NCBI RefSeq assembly: GCF_004634215.1
Contig: NZ_SMMH01000002.1
Location: forward strand, 142,481 to 206,480
From: Deinococcus fonticola
Lineage (GTDB): Bacteria; Deinococcota; Deinococci; Deinococcales; Deinococcaceae
DNA: 64,000 nt
Direction: 5' to 3'
Shown: positions 1 through 12,715 of the stretch, piece by piece
Position numbering within the stretch: position 1 is the first letter of the stretch
Layout of the letters: every line of letters begins with the position of its first letter
Notes under the pieces: generated by a model
The model's input: only the letters and a program-made list of their open reading frames with translations
Database searches by the model: none
Told to the model about the DNA's origin: nothing
Program-made: the position numbers and the translations under genes

Positions 1-1
1 G

Positions 2-832
2 GCGTCTCAGGTCACCAGCACCATTCGGCTGGGTTCCGGCGGCGTGATGCTGCCGAACCACGCACCCCTCAGTGTGGCCGAGGGGTACAAACTGCTCTCG
101 GCCCTCGCGCCGGGCCGCGTCGATCTGGGCCTGGGCCGCGCGCCGGGCACGGACGGACGCACCGCGCACGCCCTGCGGGGCAACGCGGGTCTGATGGAAG
201 AACCCTTCGAGCGGCAGGTCGCGGAACTGGTGGCCTTTGGCACCGGGCACTATCCTGCCGGACATCCCTTTGCCGGGATCATTGCCGCGCCGGAAGGGCC
301 GGGCCTCTTTCCGCCGCTGTGGATGCTGAGCAGCAGCGGATACGGGTCGCACGTCGCCGCGCAGCTGGGGGCGGGGCTGGCGTTCGCGTGGCATATCAAC
401 CCCGACACCACCCAGGCCCGCATGGCCGCCGAGACGTATCGCCGCAACTTCCAGCCCTCGGCGGACTTTCCGCAGCCCAAAGTAATGGTGGCGGCGAACG
501 TCCTGTGCGCCGATACCCCGGAGGAGGCCGACGAACTGACCCGGCCTTTCGGCCTGATGTTTTTGCGGCTGCGGCTGGGAACCGTCGGCCAGTACCCCAG
601 CGTACAGGAAGCCAGAGATTACCCGTACACTCCGCAGGAACAGGCGGTGGCCGACGCGGCCCGCGCGCGGGTTATCGCGGGAACGCCCGAGGTGGTCACG
701 GAACGCCTGCGCACACTGGCCCGTGACGTGAACGCCGACGAACTCATTCTCTCCACCATGACGCACGACCAGCAGGCCCGCAAACGCAGTTACGAACTCA
801 TCAAGGGAGCCTGGGACGAGCCGCGCCAGTAA
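2..832 (+). CDS. LLM-class flavin-dependent oxidoreductase, 5' truncated by window edge
   Basis: The reading frame is already open at the first bases, so the N-terminus lies outside the window. The visible 276 residues match luciferase-like (F420/FMN) monooxygenases of the bacterial-luciferase alpha/beta barrel family. Near the visible start there is [13 protein letters not shown], then [10 protein letters not shown], both typical of this family's flavin-binding face, and a C-terminal helical part ending [10 protein letters not shown] followed by ADELILST. Such enzymes oxidise organic substrates with reduced flavin; the substrate cannot be told from sequence. The next gene starts 75 bp downstream with its own -10-like box, so the two need not be co-transcribed. 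Confidence 0.85.
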   Translation, partial: ASQVTSTIRLGSGGVMLPNHAPLSVAEGYKLLSALAPGRVDLGLGRAPGTDGRTAHALRGNAGLMEEPFERQVAELVAFGTGHYPAGHPFAGIIAAPEGPGLFPPLWMLSSSGYGSHVAAQLGAGLAFAWHINPDTTQARMAAETYRRNFQPSADFPQPKVMVAANVLCADTPEEADELTRPFGLMFLRLRLGTVGQYPSVQEARDYPYTPQEQAVADAARARVIAGTPEVVTERLRTLARDVNADELILSTMTHDQQARKRSYELIKGAWDEPRQ

Positions 833-907
833 AACCCTTCACTGGTGTGTTTTGGCCCAACGCTAACTTTCCGGCGTCCTGCTTCCTGGCCGTTTTACCC
901 TGGGGGC

Positions 908-2173
908 ATGGCGGATGTGGTGGTGATAGGAGCGGGGCTGGCAGGCCTGACGGCGGCGCGAGTGCTGGCGCGGGCGGGGCAGCGGGTGCGGGTGCTGGAA
1001 GCGGCAACGGAAATAGGCGGGCGCGTCCGGACGCACGAGATAGAGGGGTTCACGCTGGACGCCGGGTATCAGGTGCTGTTCCCGGCTTACCCGGCGGTGC
1101 GGCGCCAGCTGAACGTTTCCGAGCTGGATCTGGTGCCTTTGCCCTCGGCAGCGGTGGTGCGGCGCGGCGCCCAGGCGGACGTGATCGGTGACCCGATCCG
1201 TGATCCGGGCGGTCTGCTCAGCACCCTCAGAACGAACCTGTTGCCGGCGCTGGATAAGGGGCGCGTGGCGAAACTGGCCCTGCAACTGCGCGGCCCGGAG
1301 CCGTGGCAACTGCTGCGTGGCCCGGACGAGAGCACCGAGCAGTACCTGAAACGCCAGGGCTTCAGTGACGCCGCCCTCGACCACTTCTTCCGTCCTTTCT
1401 TCGGGGGCATTTTTCTGAAGCGTGATCTGAGCACGTCGGCGCGGCTGTTCCGCTATTACTTCCGCATGCTGATGGACGGCGGCGTGGCCCTGCCCCGGCG
1501 CGGCATGGGGGCCATTCCTGCGCAACTCGCTACGGGGCTCGACGTCAGCACCGGCGTGCGCGTCACCCGCCTGCTGCCCCACGGGCGCCACGTCACGGTG
1601 GTCACGTCAGCGGGGGAACTGGACGCCGACCACGTGATCGTCGCCACCGACGCCGACACCGCCGCGCACCTCACCCAGGCGGACACGGCGCGTGGCCAGG
1701 TGAGCAGCACCTACCTGTACTACGCCAGCCCCTCGCGGCTGGACGACCAGGAACGCCTGATCCTGAATCTGGACGGTGGCCTGATTCACAACGCCCACTG
1801 GCTCAGCAACGCCGTGCCGGAACGCGCCCCGGCCGGGCAGCACCTGCTGGTCGTCGCGGTGCTGGGCCTCCCCGAACTGGATAACCAGGCGTTAGACGCC
1901 CGCATCCGCGCTGAACTCTCGCGCTGGTACGGCTCACTGGACGTGCAGCGCCTGCGCACCCTTAAGGTGGAACGCCTTCCCTTCGCGCAATACCCGCAAC
2001 CGCCCGAGTACGCCAGCACCCTGCCCGGTCACGCCACTGACCTGCCCGGCGTCGTTCTGGCGAGTGAGGTGACCAGCATGAGCGGCATTCAGGGGGCCAT
2101 GGAAAGCGGCGAGAAGGCCGCCGCGATTGTCCTTGATGACCTGCAGGTGCTCAGCCGCCCACGCGGGGCGTGA
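908..2173 (+). CDS. FAD-dependent amine oxidase/phytoene desaturase-like oxidoreductase
   Basis: The protein has 421 residues. An N-terminal dinucleotide-binding motif ([21 protein letters not shown]) is followed by the acidic residue and GGRVRT motif of the amine oxidase/carotenoid desaturase FAD family. The C-terminus has [20 protein letters not shown], the usual closing FAD contact. I chose the ATG at 908 because the Rossmann strand begins immediately after it and TACCCT sits at 896-901, six bases upstream, which fits a leaderless transcript. A longer frame upstream adds only low-complexity residues. The family desaturates or oxidises lipophilic substrates such as carotenoid precursors or amines. 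No carotenoid gene is adjacent, so the substrate is unknown. Confidence 0.85.
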   Translation: MADVVVIGAGLAGLTAARVLARAGQRVRVLEAATEIGGRVRTHEIEGFTLDAGYQVLFPAYPAVRRQLNVSELDLVPLPSAAVVRRGAQADVIGDPIRDPGGLLSTLRTNLLPALDKGRVAKLALQLRGPEPWQLLRGPDESTEQYLKRQGFSDAALDHFFRPFFGGIFLKRDLSTSARLFRYYFRMLMDGGVALPRRGMGAIPAQLATGLDVSTGVRVTRLLPHGRHVTVVTSAGELDADHVIVATDADTAAHLTQADTARGQVSSTYLYYASPSRLDDQERLILNLDGGLIHNAHWLSNAVPERAPAGQHLLVVAVLGLPELDNQALDARIRAELSRWYGSLDVQRLRTLKVERLPFAQYPQPPEYASTLPGHATDLPGVVLASEVTSMSGIQGAMESGEKAAAIVLDDLQVLSRPRGA

Positions 2174-2282
2174 GGGTGAGGGCCGCGCGGATTTTCGTGT
2201 CAGGGGCATTCTGGTCTGGTCGCCTCTACGCCGCCCAGGGGTGCTGTTCCTGTCCCACTTCTGTCAGAAGGGAATGCCTAGC

Positions 2283-3241
<959 letters not shown>

Positions 3242-3245
<4 letters not shown>

Positions 3246-6139
3246 CCCGCCCGGCTGGCGTCCGGCTCCGCCCCACCCGGCTGGGCACGGCGTTCTTTGG
3301 GCTGGTATTGCTCACGCTGATCGGGTGCATCAATTACAGCCTGAGCCTGGGCTACGGCCTGACCTTCCTGCTGGGCGGCGTGTGGATCATCACGGCGGCG
3401 CAGGCTTTACGGGCCGTGCGCCTGCTGGGCGTGACTGTCCTGCCGCCCGCGCAGGCGGCAGTGGGAGAAAAGCTGGCGTTCACGGTACAGGTGCAGCAAC
3501 TCGGCCCCGCCGGCAATGTCAGAGTTCTGGCCCGGCCGACACAGGGCGGCGTGGCGGGCAAACCCTTGCAGGGCAGCGGCGTGGCCCGTCCAGACGAGTT
3601 GCTGCACCTGTCCCTGCCGGTTCCCGCGCCGGTGCGTGGCCCGCTTCACCTGACAGGGGTGCAGGTGGCCGCGGTGGATACCCTGGGCCTGTGGCACGCC
3701 AGCCTGCCCGCCCCGGACTCGGAGGCCGTGCTGGTCACGCCCAGAGCGGAAGCGAACGCGCCCACGCCCCGAACCCTGAAGGTCACGGGAACGGGCGACG
3801 CGGTTCAGCGCACCAGGGGACACGACGAGTTCGCTGGCGTGCGGGCCTACCAGCCGGGCGACTCGCCGCGCCTGATCTCGTGGAAGCACGTGGCCCGCAC
3901 CGGAACACTCCTGACCCGTGAATTCGACGCGCCCGCCGGAGAGGGTCTGAACCTCGACTGGAACGAGACGGCCGGCGCTGGCACGGTCGAGTCCCGTGTG
4001 TCCCGTCTGGCCGCGTGGGTGGCGCACGCGCAGCAACAAAAGTTGCCCTTCTCCATGAATCTGCCGGCTTTCACCCTCAACACGGGGCAGGGAGAGGGCC
4101 AGGTGCGCGCCGCCCTGAACGCTCTGGCGCAGGTCAGGCCCTTGCCTCAACCGTCGCGAGATCAAGAAGAAGAAGCCCGGAGGCCCTTCGCCCCACGTCA
4201 ACCGGATGTGTTGCCAGCGGGGGCGCTGCGGTTCTCGTTCCTGGCCCTGGCGTTCTCGCTACTGCCCGGCCTGCCGCAGTGGCCCGCGTGGGTGTGGGCG
4301 CTGCTGGCGGGGGTGCTGGGGTACGCCGCCCTGCAGGTCGACCCGCGCCGCCGCCTGCCACACGTTCCCCCGCTGGCCCTGCTGCTGAGTGCGTTGCTGG
4401 CGGGCGCGGGCCTGAACGCCAGTTTCGGCACGCTGCTGGGCCAGCAGGCCGGAACCGCCTTGCTGGCCGTGCTGCTGGCCCTGAAGGCCGCCGAGACGCG
4501 CACCTACCGCGACGCGAAACTGCTGTCCCTGCTGGGGCTGTTCCTCCTCATCACGCATTTCTTTCACTCGCAGGGGCCCGTGACCGCCGTGCAGGTCGTG
4601 GTCGCCAGTGCGCTGCTGCTGAGCGCCGCGGCCCGCTGGGTCAACCCGGCCACCTGGGCCGGCCCAGTCTGGCAGGGGCAAGCGTGGCGTCAGGTGGGTC
4701 GCCTGATGTTGCTCGCCACGCCCGTGGCCGCGCTGCTGTTCTCGTTTTTTCCCCGTCCGGACGGCCCGCTGTGGCGCCTGCCCCTTCAGCAGAACAGGAC
4801 GGGCCTGTCCGACGAGATCAACGCCGGGGAATACAGCAACCTCGCCAAGGACAATTCCGTGGCTTTCCGCGCCGATTTCGGGGGGGGCGCGGTTCCGCCG
4901 TCCGCCGAGCGGTACTGGCGCGGCCCGGTGTACGAGGAGTACGACGGCGTGAAATGGACGCAGGCCCTGCGGGCCAGTTTTACTTTTGCGCCGCCCTCCA
5001 TCGAGACCACCCGCAACGCCGCCTACCGTTACGCCCTGACCCTGGAACCCAGCGGCAAACCCTGGCTGCTGGCCCTGGAAAGCGTGACGCAGGTGCCGCC
5101 GAACTCCCTGATCACCACCGGGTTTCAGGCCGCCACCTTCCGCCCCGCTGCCCAGCGCACCCGGTACGAACTGCAGAGTCAGGTGGCCCGAACCGGACGC
5201 CGCGAGGATCCCCGCCGCCTGGAATTGAACCTGTTCCTGCCGGCTGGCCAGAACCCCCGCGCCACCGCCCTGGCGGCGCCGTGGCGCTCGCTGCCGCCCG
5301 CCGAGCGCGTGCGCAGGGCCAGCGAGTACCTGGCCCGTGGGGGCTTCACGTACACCCTCGACCCGCCCACCCTGCCGCAGGACAACCGTATCGACGCTTT
5401 TCTGTTCGGCTCCAGAACCGGCTTCTGCGAGCATTACGCCAGCGCCTTCGCGTTCCTGATGCGCTCGGCTGGCGTGCCCGCTCGCGTGGTCGGCGGGTAT
5501 CAGGGCGGTGAGCTGAACCCGGCCGGCGATTACCTGATCGTGCGGCAGCAGGACGCGCACGCCTGGACCGAAGTGTGGCTGGCCGGCCAGGGCTGGGTGC
5601 GCGTCGACCCGACCGCCCTGATCGCGCCCGCCCGCGTGAACACGAACCTGGGCACGGCCCTGAGCCAGCCGAACGCCACCACTGCCCGGCCCCGCAGCAC
5701 CTGGCAGCAACTGGCCCTGCGCTTCGACGCCTTTCAGAACAACTGGAACAACTGGGTCGCCGGGTACGACGGCGAACAGCAACGCACCCTGCTCTCGCGC
5801 CTGGGGGTCAGCGGCGTGGGTTCCGCGCCTTACATGCTGGCGCTGCTGGTGGGCGTCCTGCTTGTCCTGCTGCCCATTTTTGCCCTGGTGCGCCGCAGTG
5901 CCCGCCCCGGCGATCCCGCCCAGGCAGCCCTCTTCGACCTGAGCGAGAAACTGAAACTGCCGCGCCAGCCCGGTGAAACGGCGAGTGCCTACGCCCAGCG
6001 CGCGGCCCAGCAGTATCCGGCGCTGGAAAAGACCCTGCGGGAGATCGCCGAGCGCTTCAACCTGCTGCGCTATGGCCCGGCGGCCCCCCCGGAGCGGCTG
6101 AAGGAACTGCGGCACCTGATCCGGCAGCTCAGACGCTGA
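3242..6139 (+). CDS. DUF58 - transglutaminase-like (TgpA) fusion membrane protein
   Basis: One uninterrupted 965-residue protein joins two families usually encoded by separate adjacent genes. Residues 1-320 are a DUF58 protein: two N-terminal membrane helices, a beta-rich part, then FAGVRAYQPGDSPRLISWKH, the DUF58 signature. Residues 320-500 are a multi-helix membrane block like the DUF3488/TgpA N-terminus. A periplasmic transglutaminase-like domain follows, with its cysteine in RTGFCEHYASAFAFLMR, histidine in DAHAWTEVWL and aspartate in VRVDPTA. A further membrane helix and a short cytoplasmic tail (DUF4129-like) end it. It overlaps the MoxR gene by four bases and starts with GTG. MoxR-DUF58-TgpA sets are linked to envelope protein maturation; the substrate is unknown. 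Confidence 0.9.
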
Positions 6140-6151
6140 ACGCCACGCCGG

Positions 6152-6799
6152 TCACTTCCGGCAGGTCAGGTTCACCCGGAAACTGGGGTCCGGAACCGTG
6201 TAGCGGGCCTTGGTGCTGCCGGACTTGTTCTTGACTTCCACCAGGAATTTCTGCGGCGCCGGGACGGGCTGCCCGGTCTGGTACTGTTCCTCGGAATAGA
6301 TGCGGAAATTCATCACGGTGCCGCCGCCCTGCTGAATCTTGGCATAGGTCTTGTCCTGCCAGCCGCCCGCCCGGCTGTCGCTCCAGGAATTGCCGTCGGC
6401 GAAGGTGACAGTCTTGGCGTTGTTGTAGACCAGCCCCACATCGTCCAGGGTGATGGTTTCGTTCACGCCGTTCTTGAATTCGGCGGTGATGGCGTACCCG
6501 GGGTAGGCGTCCCCCTTGTCCTGGTGGGTCACTTCGACCTTGGTGACACGCATGCGCACGATGCCATTGAACAGCCACTCGCCCACGCAGCCCTCCACGC
6601 TGGCCTTCTGGTTGGCGCCGCCCGCGCCGGTCAGGGCCTTTTTCAGGTCATCGAGCAGAATGTAGGTTTTCCCGCCCAGCACGGTGGTGTTCAGGGTGGT
6701 GGGTTGCCCGTTGAGCGTCAGGGTCACGGGCGCGGCCAGTGCGGCAGGTAGCGCGGCGGGCAGGATGAAGAGGGCAGCGAGCAAAGCAGCTTTTTTCAT
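6152..6799 (-). CDS. Secreted protein with copper-amine-oxidase-N-like stalk segment
   Basis: The protein has 215 residues. A clear signal peptide (MKKAALLAALFILPAALPAALA) is followed by VTLTLNGQPTTLNTTVLGGKTYILLDDLKKAL, which resembles the copper amine oxidase N-terminal-like repeat often used as a cell-surface adhesion stalk. The remainder is beta-rich with two cysteines (in EGCVGEW and the C-terminal LTCRK) that could form a disulfide. A strong AGGAGG site precedes the start by a few bases. It converges with the upstream operon with only 12 bp between stop codons and has its own promoter region of about 95 bp shared with the divergent protease gene. Function is unknown. Confidence 0.75.
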   Translation of the reverse strand: MKKAALLAALFILPAALPAALAAPVTLTLNGQPTTLNTTVLGGKTYILLDDLKKALTGAGGANQKASVEGCVGEWLFNGIVRMRVTKVEVTHQDKGDAYPGYAITAEFKNGVNETITLDDVGLVYNNAKTVTFADGNSWSDSRAGGWQDKTYAKIQQGGGTVMNFRIYSEEQYQTGQPVPAPQKFLVEVKNKSGSTKARYTVPDPSFRVNLTCRK

Positions 6800-6893
6800 A
6801 GATCCTCCTGGGGAAACCGCTGTGGGTTACGCGGGCATCATCCGCCGCCAGGCGTTACATAGGCGTTTCAACTTCGGCGCTATCCTGCACGTC

Positions 6894-9833
<2,940 letters not shown>

Positions 9834-9871
9834 ATTGGTAGAACTGAGCGGTTGAGCTGCCCGTGAACCCA

Positions 9872-9896
9872 CCCCCCTCCCCGCAAGGCAGGGGGG
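9872..9896 (+). terminator. Possible hairpin after the M16C gene
   Basis: A 7-bp perfect stem pairs CCCCCCT (9872-9878) with AGGGGGG (9890-9896) around an 11-base loop, 38 bp after the protease stop. No U-run follows, so it may be a weak terminator, a 3' stabilising hairpin or chance in GC-rich DNA. The rest of the 220-bp gap up to 10054 shows no gene. Confidence 0.3.
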
Positions 9897-10054
9897 CTTG
9901 CGTTGCCACGGGGCATTGGTGAGGCGCGGTCGTTGATTGGCTCTGGGCAGAAGCACCAGCGTTCTGCGCGGTTTCCGCCGGGCGAATGGCCACCACGTCG
10001 CCGGAGAGACGACCAGCTTCAGCATGCTCTCGCCGCGCACGTGCAGTGTTCTGG

Positions 10055-11296
10055 TCAGGACATAGATGCCAGATGCTGGGCCAGGTCGTGCGCGACGGCC
10101 AGGCCCAGGGTGTCGGCGTGCGGGCCGCCCAGCAGCAGGTGATGGCCGGGCGCGGGGGTTTCCCACACAGGCGGGGCCTGCGGGTCGCCGCGCACCAGCG
10201 TGACCCACGCGCCAGGCAGGTCGCTGAGGCTGCGGCCCACCTGAAGGTGCGGGCCGGCCAGGGCGGGCAGGGCGTCCATCAGGTTCACCAGGTCTTCGAG
10301 CACCTCGCGGCGCAGGCCGGTGGGCACGCCCGTCAGGTGCCCACCAGTGGGCTGGTAGCCGTGCGGGTCGCGGTGGTGCAGCCGCGGAATCAGCGTGAAG
10401 GCGCCGTGCTGGGGGCGTAAGGTCAGGCCGCTCACGCGCACGGCGGGCGTGCCGGGCGGGCTGGGCAGGTTCAGGCGCGGGTACTGCTGGTAGGCGCGGC
10501 CATGCTGTGTATGAACACCCAGGCCATGTTCCAGCAGCGGCGGCCCGCCTGCGCCCGCCGCCACGACGATGTGCCTGGCCCGCACCACCTTGACCTCGTG
10601 CGTCACGATCTGGTGGGTATTCGTGACGGTCAGGCGCTCCAGCATGACCTGCGGGCCTGGCGCGTGTTTCAGGCGGGCGCGGGTGTTCAGCAGCAGGTTC
10701 GCGCCCAGCCGCACGGCCTGCTGCGCGGCGTTCAGCGCCACACTGGCAGGGCGGTAGAGCGCGGCCTGCCGGTCGACGCGCGCCAGCGGCAAAGCCTCCA
10801 GGTTCGCCAGTTCCCTGAGCACCGGGAATTCACGCGCCAGTTCGGCGGTGCTTTCATAGGGGACAGCTGCCGAGGGCTGGCCTCCTTGTGGGCTGTGGTC
10901 ATGACCGGGCAGGGGAGAGGCGCACAGTTCGATCAGGGGGCAGGGCTCGAAAGGCATGTCCCCGAACGCCGAGGCTAGCTGCTCGCGCGTCCACTGCGCT
11001 TGCTCCAACCACTGTGCCTGCTCCAACCACTGGTCTTGCTGTGACCACTGGGCCCGCTGGGGCAGATCCAGCGTCGTCCACAGGCCGGGGGCCAGGATGG
11101 TCGCACCTTCCTCGTTCGGCAGGCCGCCTTCCTCGACCATGAGAAGCGAGAGGTGCGGCGCGAGCCGGCGCAGGAACAGCGCCAGCGCCGCGCCCATGCG
11201 GCCCGCCCCGACCACCACTACGTCGAATTCTGCGGCCTGGAAGGGCTGGCCCACATGCGCCCACACTTGCCCGGGAGAAGTCATGCCTTTCATCAT
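10055..11296 (-). CDS. FAD-dependent oxidoreductase (DAO/glycine-oxidase type)
   Basis: About 413 residues with an N-terminal FDVVVVGAGRMGAALALFL dinucleotide fold and the D-amino-acid-oxidase-like layout: a substrate-domain middle, the second FAD strand VVRARHIVVAAGAGG, and the C-terminal HHLLLGGPHADTLGLAVAHDLA. The start is uncertain. ATGs at 11296, 11293 and 11284 and a GTG at 11323 are all in frame, and none has a clear ribosome-binding site. An oddity is a low-complexity insertion of repeated QWLEQA units near residues 90-115, encoded by an imperfect 18-bp repeat at 11001-11036. The gene is divergent from the SpoIID-like gene, with 75 bp between starts. The substrate is unknown. Confidence 0.8.
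   Translation of the reverse strand: MMKGMTSPGQVWAHVGQPFQAAEFDVVVVGAGRMGAALALFLRRLAPHLSLLMVEEGGLPNEEGATILAPGLWTTLDLPQRAQWSQQDQWLEQAQWLEQAQWTREQLASAFGDMPFEPCPLIELCASPLPGHDHSPQGGQPSAAVPYESTAELAREFPVLRELANLEALPLARVDRQAALYRPASVALNAAQQAVRLGANLLLNTRARLKHAPGPQVMLERLTVTNTHQIVTHEVKVVRARHIVVAAGAGGPPLLEHGLGVHTQHGRAYQQYPRLNLPSPPGTPAVRVSGLTLRPQHGAFTLIPRLHHRDPHGYQPTGGHLTGVPTGLRREVLEDLVNLMDALPALAGPHLQVGRSLSDLPGAWVTLVRGDPQAPPVWETPAPGHHLLLGGPHADTLGLAVAHDLAQHLASMS
11001..11036. repeat. 18-bp tandem repeat inside an oxidoreductase gene
   Basis: Two 18-bp units, each beginning TGCTCCAACCACTG on the plus strand (11001 and 11019), are followed by a degenerate third unit near 11037. They are in frame and encode tandem QWLEQA on the minus strand, so they lengthen the oxidoreductase without breaking it. 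Confidence 0.6.
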
Positions 11297-11371
11297 GCCG
11301 GATGGGGCCGCCGCCTCTCTCACGTGGCTGTCAGACGATCTACAGAGTGAATTCGTATACTCGGCGCATTC

Positions 11372-12715
11372 ATGCGTGTCTCACGGCCCCTTCGTTTCCT
11401 CTGCTGCGGCGCGGGCCTCGCCGCGTGTCTCCCCGCCGCCCAGGCCCTCAACGTGCGCGTCCTGATCGCTCAGGCCCCCCAGGTCACCATCCGCGTGAAC
11501 CCTGGCAGCGCCTCCAGCACGGCCCCGGCCGCGCCGGCCAATCCGGTATCGACTAGCAGTGTCCCGGCCAGCAGCGCGGCCTCCAGCTGGACGGTGGGCG
11601 TCAGCGGCGCGGGGCAGGTCACGGGCTTGACCCTCAACGGTCAGCCGGCCGGCAACGCCACGCTGTACCTGCCGCCTGCGCCGGGCAGCCGCGTGGACAT
11701 CGCCGGAAAAAGCTACCGCGGCGGCGTGCTGCTGCGGGCCCAGGCCGGCGCGGTGCAGGCCATCAACGTGGTGGAGGTCGACGATTACGTGCGCGGTGTG
11801 GTGGCCTCGGAGATGCCGGCCAGCTGGCCCGCCGGGGCGCTGGCCGCGCAGGCCATCATCGCCCGGACGTACGTGGCGGCCCGCATCAACCCGGCGCAGC
11901 CCTACGACACCTGCGCCACCGAAAGCTGTCAGGTGTACGGGGGCGTGGCCGCCGAGAAGCCCAGCACCGACGCCGCTGTGCGCTCGACCGCCGGGCAGGT
12001 GGTGGCGTTCGGCGGCAAGGCCGCCACCACCTACTTCAGCAGCGACTCCGGGGGCTATACCGCCTCGGCCGCCGAGGTGTGGAACATGAAAGGCCTGCCG
12101 TACCTGCCCGCGCAGGCCGACCCTTTCTCGCTGGGCGGGCCACGCGGGCAATGGGACTTGTCGGTGCCGCAGGCCCAGGTGCAGGTGATCGCCTCGCGCT
12201 ACGGCGCCAGGGTCGGCCCGCTCGCCAGCGTGGTGGTCAGCAAGATGTCGGAGTCCGGCCGGCCCCAGGAAATCACCTTTACCGGCACGGGCGGCACCTT
12301 CAAACTGCAGGGCGCGGAAGCCGGCGGATTCATTCGTGCCCTGGGGGCCGGCAGCAGCCGCGCCACCCTCAGGGGCATCAACCCGCTGGTGGTGTCCGGC
12401 ACCGGGCAGGGTCACGGCGTGGGTCTCTCGCAGTACGGGGCGCTGGGCATGGCCAAAAAAGGCTACGATCACCTGCATATCCTGGGCTTTTACTACCCCG
12501 GCACGGTGCTCAGCGCCCTGGCCGCTGCGCCGCAGAAACCGGGGCCGCGCCTGGCCGGGGGAGAACGTCTACCCACTTGGCACCAGGCCGCGCCACTGCT
12601 TACGCCCCTGGTGTCCAATTCAATGGTCTCCACTTCACTGGTGTGCCCCTCTGCGCCGTCTGAGACCGACCTGCTGGCGGATCGGCATGCCCCGCTGGCC
12701 GGAGTAGTTCAGTGA
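11372..12715 (+). CDS. SpoIID/LytB-domain secreted protein
   Basis: The protein has 447 residues with a signal peptide at the N-terminus (hydrophobic FLCCGAGLAACLPAAQA). After a beta-rich region it shows the SpoIID/LytB core: VDDYVRGVVASEMPASWP, AQAIIARTYVAAR, TTYFSSDSGGYT and, near the end, GHGVGLSQYGALGMA. SpoIID is a lytic transglycosylase acting on denuded glycan strands in sporulating Firmicutes. In non-sporulating bacteria this domain is found in other envelope proteins, and its role here is inferred only as peptidoglycan remodelling. TATACT at 11356-11361 precedes the ATG by ten bases, so the leader would be very short. The last four bases overlap the LptD-like gene, suggesting coupled translation. 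Confidence 0.85.
   Translation: MRVSRPLRFLCCGAGLAACLPAAQALNVRVLIAQAPQVTIRVNPGSASSTAPAAPANPVSTSSVPASSAASSWTVGVSGAGQVTGLTLNGQPAGNATLYLPPAPGSRVDIAGKSYRGGVLLRAQAGAVQAINVVEVDDYVRGVVASEMPASWPAGALAAQAIIARTYVAARINPAQPYDTCATESCQVYGGVAAEKPSTDAAVRSTAGQVVAFGGKAATTYFSSDSGGYTASAAEVWNMKGLPYLPAQADPFSLGGPRGQWDLSVPQAQVQVIASRYGARVGPLASVVVSKMSESGRPQEITFTGTGGTFKLQGAEAGGFIRALGAGSSRATLRGINPLVVSGTGQGHGVGLSQYGALGMAKKGYDHLHILGFYYPGTVLSALAAAPQKPGPRLAGGERLPTWHQAAPLLTPLVSNSMVSTSLVCPSAPSETDLLADRHAPLAGVVQ

Noticed and set aside
4259..6115. 618-codon frame antisense to the DUF58-TgpA fusion
   Set aside because: It is antisense to a protein with a transglutaminase-like active site. There is no family similarity and no upstream signal.
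12600..12715. Odd C-terminal tail of the SpoIID protein as a possible inserted repeat
   Set aside because: The sequence has no match to the TIR elements and no flanking duplication that I can see. It is probably only a divergent tail.
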